Positions 15,515 through 19,047 of a stretch of DNA of 19,047 nucleotides are shown in pieces; the first letter of the stretch is position 1; every line of letters starts with the position of its first letter. The DNA is from DATEJJ01 sp039649115. GTDB lineage: Bacteria > Actinomycetota > Actinomycetes > Mycobacteriales > Micromonosporaceae. A program made the position numbers and the translations under genes. The notes under the pieces are model-generated. The model was not told the DNA's origin. It made no database searches and worked only from the letters and a program-made list of their open reading frames with translations. The stretch lies in assembly GCA_039649115.1 (NCBI GenBank), contig JBBWZQ010000365.1:1-19047 (forward strand). Reading direction: 5' to 3'.

Positions 15515-17362
15515 ATGGCAGGCAAGATCCGCGACGAGGACATCGCGCTGGTGCGCGAGCGCACCTCGATCGTCGACGTGATCTCGGAGCAGGTCACCCT
15601 CAAGCCGGCGGGCTCCGGCAACCTCAAGGGCCTGTGCCCCTTCCACGACGAGAAGACCCCGTCGTTCACCGTCTCCACCGCGCGCAACGTGTACTACTGC
15701 CACGGCTGCGGCACCGGCGGCGACGCGATCCGGTTCGTGATGGACACCGATCACCTGACGTTCGTGGAGGCGGTGGAGCGGCTCGCCAACCGGGTCGGCA
15801 TCCAGTTGCGGTACATCGAGGCCGGGCCCGCGCCGGTGCGACCCGTGCAGGGACAGAAGGCCCGGCTGCTCGCCGCGCACACCGAGGCCGCCGCCTTCTA
15901 CGCCGGGCAGTTGGGCTCGCCCGGCGCCCGCGCCGCCCGCGAGTTCCTCGCGCAGCGCGGCTTCGACCGCGACGCCGCGCAGTCCTACGGCTGCGGCTTC
16001 GCCCCCGAGACCTGGGACGCGCTCACCAAGCACCTGCGGCAGAAGGGCTTCACCGGTCCGGAACTGGTCACCGCCGGCCTGGCCAGGGAGGCGCGCTCCG
16101 GCAGCCTCATCGACCGGTTCCGCCGCCGCCTCGTGTGGCCCATCAAGGACCTCGCCAGCGACGTGATCGGCTTCGGTGCGCGCAGGCTGTTCGAGGACGA
16201 TGACGGGCCGAAGTACCTCAATACGCCCGAGACGCCGCTGTACAAGAAATCGCACGTGCTCTATGGCATCGAGCACGCGAAGCGGGAGATCGCCAAGCAG
16301 GGCCGCGCGGTGGTCGTCGAGGGGTACACCGACGTGATGGCCTGCCACCTGGCGGGCGTACCCACCGCCGTGGCCACCTGCGGCACCGCGTTCGGCGCCG
16401 ACCACATCGGCGTGCTGCGCCGGCTGCTGATGGACACCGACTCCCTGGCTGGCGAAATCATCTTCACATTCGACGGAGACGCGGCCGGGCAGAAGGCCGC
16501 GCTGCGCGCGTTCGAGGACGACCAGCGGTTCGTCGCCCAGACGTTCATCGCCGTCAGCCCCGACAACATGGACCCGTGCGAGCTTCGGCTGGCCAAGGGC
16601 GACGCCGCGGTGCGCGACCTCATCGCCCGGCGCGAGCCGCTCATCGCGTTCGCGTTGCGCTCCGTGCTGTCGCGCTATGACCTGGACACGGCCGAGGGCC
16701 GGGTGGCCGCGCTGCGCGCGAGCGCACCGCTGGTCGCGAAGATCAAGGACAGGGCGCTGCGCCCCGAGTACGCCCGCAAGCTCGCCGGCGACCTCGGCAT
16801 GGACGTCGAGCCGGTGACCCGCGCCGTCAACACGGCGATCGGCCGGGGTGGGTCCGAGCCGCCGCGGCCCGTCCCACAGTCGCCTGTGGACAGTCCGCAG
16901 GCGGTCGTGGAACGGGAGGCGCTCAAGCTCGCGCTGCAGGCGCCGGTACTGGCCGGGCCGATGTTCGACTCGGTCACCGCCGACTGCTACCTCGATCCGG
17001 TGCACCGGGCCGTGCGGGAGGCGATCGGTGAGGCCGGCGGCGCCACCGCCGCGGTGGCCGGCGCGGTATGGATCGAGCGGGTCCGGGACACCTGCGCGGA
17101 CCTGGCCGCGAAGGCGTTGGTGGGCGAGCTGGCCGTGCAGCCGCTGCGGCTGTCCGCCGAGCCCGATCCGCGGTACGTCGTGGTCACCCTCGCGCGGCTG
17201 CAGCTCCCCGCCGTCAACCGGCGCATCCAGGAGCTGAAGTCGAAGCTCCAGCGGCTCAACCCGGTGACACACGTCGACGAGCACCTGCGACTGTTCGGCG
17301 AGCTGGTGCCGCTCGAACAGCACGCGCGCGGCCTTCGCGAGCAGGCAGTGGGAGGACTGTAG
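15515..17362 (+). CDS. dnaG: DNA primase DnaG
   Basis: This 615-residue protein is normal length for an actinobacterial DnaG, which makes the RNA primers for chromosome replication. The N-terminal zinc finger has C41, H44, C62 and C65 (CPFH and YCHGC). The core has KYLNTPETPLYKKSHVLYG (233-251). The TOPRIM domain has VVVEGYTD with E269 and FTFDGDAAG with D320 and D322. A variable Pro-rich linker (about 450-463) precedes the helicase-binding domain (about 465-600). The start is set by AGGAG just upstream of ATG 15515. The stop abuts the next gene. The dgt-type dGTPase gene often found before actinobacterial dnaG is absent; regulatory genes lie there instead. Confidence 0.98.
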   Translation: MAGKIRDEDIALVRERTSIVDVISEQVTLKPAGSGNLKGLCPFHDEKTPSFTVSTARNVYYCHGCGTGGDAIRFVMDTDHLTFVEAVERLANRVGIQLRYIEAGPAPVRPVQGQKARLLAAHTEAAAFYAGQLGSPGARAAREFLAQRGFDRDAAQSYGCGFAPETWDALTKHLRQKGFTGPELVTAGLAREARSGSLIDRFRRRLVWPIKDLASDVIGFGARRLFEDDDGPKYLNTPETPLYKKSHVLYGIEHAKREIAKQGRAVVVEGYTDVMACHLAGVPTAVATCGTAFGADHIGVLRRLLMDTDSLAGEIIFTFDGDAAGQKAALRAFEDDQRFVAQTFIAVSPDNMDPCELRLAKGDAAVRDLIARREPLIAFALRSVLSRYDLDTAEGRVAALRASAPLVAKIKDRALRPEYARKLAGDLGMDVEPVTRAVNTAIGRGGSEPPRPVPQSPVDSPQAVVEREALKLALQAPVLAGPMFDSVTADCYLDPVHRAVREAIGEAGGATAAVAGAVWIERVRDTCADLAAKALVGELAVQPLRLSAEPDPRYVVVTLARLQLPAVNRRIQELKSKLQRLNPVTHVDEHLRLFGELVPLEQHARGLREQAVGGL

Positions 17363-17878
17363 ATGTTGGGCAGGCGGCGGCGGCTACCGGCGGAGCGGCG
17401 GCCACCGCTGGAGCGCGAGGAGCGGATCCTGGCCTGGGCGGAGCCGGCCGGCTCGACCGACGTCATCGTGGCGACCAACCGGGGACTGTGGCTGCCCGGT
17501 TCACACCGGCTCGGGTGGGCGGAGATACACAAGGCGGCGTGGTCGGGGCAGGAGCTGGCCGTCACCCCCGCGGCCGAGGTGACGACCATCAACGGGTACG
17601 CGGTGATGACCGACCAACCCAGCCTGCGGTACACGCTCGGCCAGCCCGGAGACGTGCCACACCAGGTGCGGGCCCGGGTCACCCGCTCCGTCGCGTACAC
17701 CATCCAGCACGCCTTGCCGGGCGGCGGTGGCGTGCGCATCGCCGCTCGCCGGGTCCCGGGCCTGGACGGGCTGCGCTGGACCGTCCGCTACGAAGGCGGC
17801 GCCGACGTGGACGACCCCGCCGTCCGCGAAATGACCTCCCAGCTCGTCGCCCAGGCGCAGGCCAGCATCGGCCAGTGA
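17363..17878 (+). CDS. Conserved-looking protein of unknown function, coupled to dnaG
   Basis: This 171-residue protein has no motif I recognise. It is basic at the N-terminus (RRRRLPAERR), then alternates short strands (ILAWAEP, DVIVATNRGLWLPG, LGWAEIHKAAWSG) in a way that resembles small PH-like beta folds. It ends with a helix (DDPAVREMTSQLVAQAQASIG). No signal peptide or membrane helix is seen. ATG 17363 immediately follows the dnaG stop, and GGAGG (17351-17355) lies inside dnaG, so it is translationally linked to primase. A hairpin begins in its stop codon. A replication-related role is only suggested by position. Confidence 0.85.
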   Translation: MLGRRRRLPAERRPPLEREERILAWAEPAGSTDVIVATNRGLWLPGSHRLGWAEIHKAAWSGQELAVTPAAEVTTINGYAVMTDQPSLRYTLGQPGDVPHQVRARVTRSVAYTIQHALPGGGGVRIAARRVPGLDGLRWTVRYEGGADVDDPAVREMTSQLVAQAQASIGQ

Positions 17879-17899
17879 CGCCGCGCCGCGGCCGGCGTC
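17877..17899. terminator. Hairpin between convergent genes
   Basis: GACGCCG (17877-17883) pairs with CGGCGTC (17893-17899) around a 9-base loop that itself contains the palindrome GCCGCGGC. It sits between the dnaG-linked gene and the convergent YtxH-like gene and could end both transcripts. No U-run is present. Confidence 0.55.
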
Positions 17900-17903
17900 C
17901 GCG

Positions 17904-18206
17904 CTACAGATCGCCGGTAGTGGTGCTCGTGACCCCGCCGGTCGTACCGACGCTCACCGGCTCGTTGTTCTGCATCAGGCGCTCACCGACGCGCGTGTGT
18001 CCGAGCTTGTCGGTGACCGTCTCCTTGCCCTGGGTGTAGAGCTTCGTCGCCTGCTCCTGAACGACTCCCGCGGCTTCCTGCACGGTCGGGTTGTCACGTA
18101 CCCGCCGCACATTGCGGACCAGCTCGTCGTACGCCTGGCGACCGGCTCGGCTCCCCAGGACGAAGCCGGCGGCAAGCCCGCCGAGGAACATCACTTTCCC
18201 GCGCAT
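17904..18206 (-). CDS. YtxH-like small membrane-associated protein
   Basis: This 100-residue protein starts with the typical YtxH/GvpP-like segment (MRGKVMFLGGLAAGFVLGSR), a short glycine-rich membrane helix at about 6-20. A basic, helical region rich in Val, Gln and Glu follows (about 20-72), then a low-complexity Ser/Thr/Gly tail (VSVGTTGGVTSTTTGDL). Such proteins are linked to envelope stress in other bacteria; no precise job is known. ATG 18206 has GGAGGGAG about 5 bases upstream. The longer frame to 18290 has no good ribosome site and would add a Gly/Pro-rich stretch before the helix. Confidence 0.85.
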   Translation of the reverse strand: MRGKVMFLGGLAAGFVLGSRAGRQAYDELVRNVRRVRDNPTVQEAAGVVQEQATKLYTQGKETVTDKLGHTRVGERLMQNNEPVSVGTTGGVTSTTTGDL

Positions 18207-18241
18207 TGCGGCTCCCTCCGCTGTGCCCGGCCATCCGTTTC

Positions 18242-18278
18242 GTGCCCATCCTCCTCCTCCGCGAGGCGGTATGGGCAC
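18242..18278. repeat. Inverted repeat GTGCCCAT / ATGGGCAC
   Basis: Perfect 8-bp arms (18242-18249 and 18271-18278) flank 21 bases that include a smaller CCTC-CGC-GAGG hairpin. It lies upstream of the YtxH-like gene and could be a transcription stop or a 5' structure. Function unknown. Confidence 0.4.
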
Positions 18279-18416
18279 CGATCCGGACACCTGGGCGGTT
18301 CCTACCTCATGGTGATTCCCCGTGAGCGTGTCGGGCCAAACCCGGTGGCGCGTCTACCCGCCCGATCCTGTACTCTTGTCCGGGTTGCTCGGCCGGGTTC
18401 CGTCCGGGCGCTGCGT

Positions 18417-18489
18417 TCCCCCGTAGCTCAATTGGCAGAGCAACCGGCTGTTAACCGGTAGGTTATAGGTTCGAGTCCTATCGGGGGAG
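18417..18489 (+). tRNA. tRNA-Asn (GTT)
   Basis: The 73-base cloverleaf has a perfect 7-bp acceptor stem (18417-18423 with 18482-18488), D-arm GCTC/GAGC, anticodon arm ACCGG-CTGTTAA-CCGGT with anticodon GTT at 18450-18452, a standard T-loop TTCGAGT, and discriminator G18489. CCA is not encoded. Confidence 0.97.
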
Positions 18490-18502
18490 CCTCAAGTCGT
18501 TC

Positions 18503-18555
18503 GATCTTGCCTCTAGATCTTGTAAGCCGTTGATCTTCGGCGTCTTTAGATCTTG
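18503..18555 (+). repeat. Four spaced copies of GATCTT between the tRNA genes
   Basis: GATCTT occurs at 18503, 18516, 18532 and 18549, three of them followed by G and two preceded by TA. Spacings are 13, 16 and 17 bases. No function is recognised. Confidence 0.4.
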
Positions 18556-18607
18556 GGCTGCGGTGGGCGCGGACGATCTGACACCGGTGGGTAAGCTGGC
18601 GGCGCGC

Positions 18608-18681
18608 GGGCCGGTAGCTCAGCAGGTTAGAGCAGGGGACTCATAATCCCTCGGTCGCGGGTTCGAGTCCCGCCCGGCCCA
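18608..18681 (+). tRNA. tRNA-Met (CAT), elongator-type
   Basis: The 74-base cloverleaf has acceptor GGGCCGG/CCGGCCC (18608-18614 with 18674-18680), anticodon loop CTCATAA giving CAT, T-arm GCGGG-TTCGAGT-CCCGC, and discriminator A18681. The first acceptor pair is matched (G-C), unlike bacterial initiators, so elongator Met is preferred. An Ile tRNA with a modified CAT anticodon cannot be excluded. An integrase gene begins 82 bases downstream, so its 3' half is a likely integration site. Confidence 0.93.
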
Positions 18682-18694
18682 CCTGCGGAAACGC

Positions 18695-18719
18695 TCGATC
18701 AACTCGCTTAGTTGATCGA
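18695..18719. repeat. Perfect 10-bp inverted repeat between tRNA-Met and integrase
   Basis: TCGATCAACT (18695-18704) and AGTTGATCGA (18710-18719) flank the 5-base loop CGCTT. It could be a terminator for the tRNA transcript or a protein site near the attachment site. No U-run follows. Confidence 0.6.
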
Positions 18720-18723
18720 TGCG

Positions 18724-18773
18724 TGACACGAGACGTGACGCGAGCGGTGCTAGCGTGCCTGGTATGACGCGAG
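18724..18773 (+). promoter_or_regulatory. TGACRCGAG repeats and possible leaderless integrase promoter
   Basis: TGACACGAG (18724-18732), TGACGCGAG (18736-18744) and TGACGCGAG (18765-18773) surround the integrase start. The first two form a 12-bp tandem repeat. TAGCGT (18751-18756), 7 bases before ATG 18764, could be a -10 for a leaderless message, since no ribosome site is visible. The repeats may be operators or integrase arm sites. Confidence 0.4.
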
Positions 18774-19047
18774 TGACCCGCCCTCGCAAGCGGCAGCGAG
18801 GCACGATCGACACCCTTCCCAGCGGCGCTCTGCGGGTACGTGTGTACGCCGGACTCGATCCGATGACCAAGCGCCGGCACGACCTGGTCGAGGTCATTCC
18901 TCCCGGCCCGGACGCGGCTCGCGAGGCCGAGAAGGCGCGTACCCGGCTGTTGAGCCAGGTCGACGAGCGGCGCAACCCGCGTACCAAGGCGACTGTGAAC
19001 CAGCTCTTGGATCGCTGGCTTGAAGTGCTCGATGTGGAGGCATCCAC
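18764..19047 (+). CDS. Tyrosine-type site-specific integrase, N-terminal part
   Basis: 94 codons are visible before the right edge. The start is MTRVTRPRKRQRGTIDTLPS, then GALRVRVYAGLDPMTKRRHD, the arm-type DNA-binding fold seen in actinobacterial phage-type integrases. The segment RNPRTKATVNQLLDRWLEVL begins the core-binding domain. The catalytic R-H-R-Y residues would lie beyond the window (usual length about 400), so activity cannot be judged. ATG 18764 lacks a ribosome site, and a leaderless start is plausible. Position next to tRNA-Met supports a role in integrating an element there. Confidence 0.85.
   Translation, partial: MTRVTRPRKRQRGTIDTLPSGALRVRVYAGLDPMTKRRHDLVEVIPPGPDAAREAEKARTRLLSQVDERRNPRTKATVNQLLDRWLEVLDVEAS

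Larger units (their letters stand above)
18684..19047 (+). mobile_element. One end of a tRNA-Met-integrated element (partial)
   Basis: A tyrosine-type integrase gene starts just after the 3' end of tRNA-Met and reads away from it, the usual layout of actinomycete integrative elements and prophages. The att core is probably within the tRNA 3' half (about 18641-18683). The far end lies outside the window, so the exact border is not known. Confidence 0.5.

Noticed and set aside
15407..17323. 638-codon minus-strand open frame across dnaG
   Set aside because: Shadow of dnaG.
1..19047. CRISPR arrays, rRNA genes and complete insertion sequences
   Set aside because: No regular repeat-spacer series, no rRNA sequence and no transposase frame were seen.

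Overview
The window is high-GC actinobacterial DNA. The evidence is GGAGG-type ribosome sites with ATG/GTG starts, XRE/DUF5753, DUF397 and DUF574 (SAV2177-type) genes, a YtxH-like protein and tRNAs without encoded CCA. Micromonosporaceae or Pseudonocardiaceae both fit; the sequence alone does not separate them.

Region 1 (1-448) is mostly non-coding. It may hold the first 16 codons of a divergent minus-strand gene at the left edge.

Region 2 (449-11845) is a collinear plus-strand run of six genes with very tight spacing: RND permease A, a very short adaptor-like protein, RND permease B, an AraC-family regulator, a natural fusion of maleylacetate reductase with hydroxyquinol 1,2-dioxygenase, and a TfdB/PheA-type FAD monooxygenase. 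The monooxygenase would make hydroxyquinol from a resorcinol-like phenol. The dioxygenase half of the fusion would open the ring to maleylacetate, and the reductase half would give 3-oxoadipate. Export genes, regulator and ring-cleavage enzymes thus form one apparent unit. A pair of CGTGCAGG repeats 22 bp apart precedes the fusion gene and is a candidate AraC operator.

Region 3 (11787-15278) is on the minus strand. It holds a membrane-anchored diguanylate cyclase (GGDEF) and a typical actinomycete regulatory module: DUF574 methyltransferase, DUF397, a 13-codon leader ORF, XRE/DUF5753 regulator, second DUF397, and a strong 15-bp hairpin. A TGTGAAWCACA-like palindrome occurs upstream of the cyclase, upstream of the XRE gene and, with one change, upstream of the methyltransferase. 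This suggests a small local regulon.

Region 4 (15515-18206) is housekeeping: dnaG, a tightly coupled gene of unknown function, and a convergent small YtxH-like membrane protein gene, with a hairpin between the last two.

Region 5 (18417-19047) has tRNA-Asn(GTT) and tRNA-Met(CAT). Just after tRNA-Met is the 5' end of a tyrosine-type integrase gene, cut by the window edge. This looks like one end of a tRNA-integrated element whose body lies to the right.
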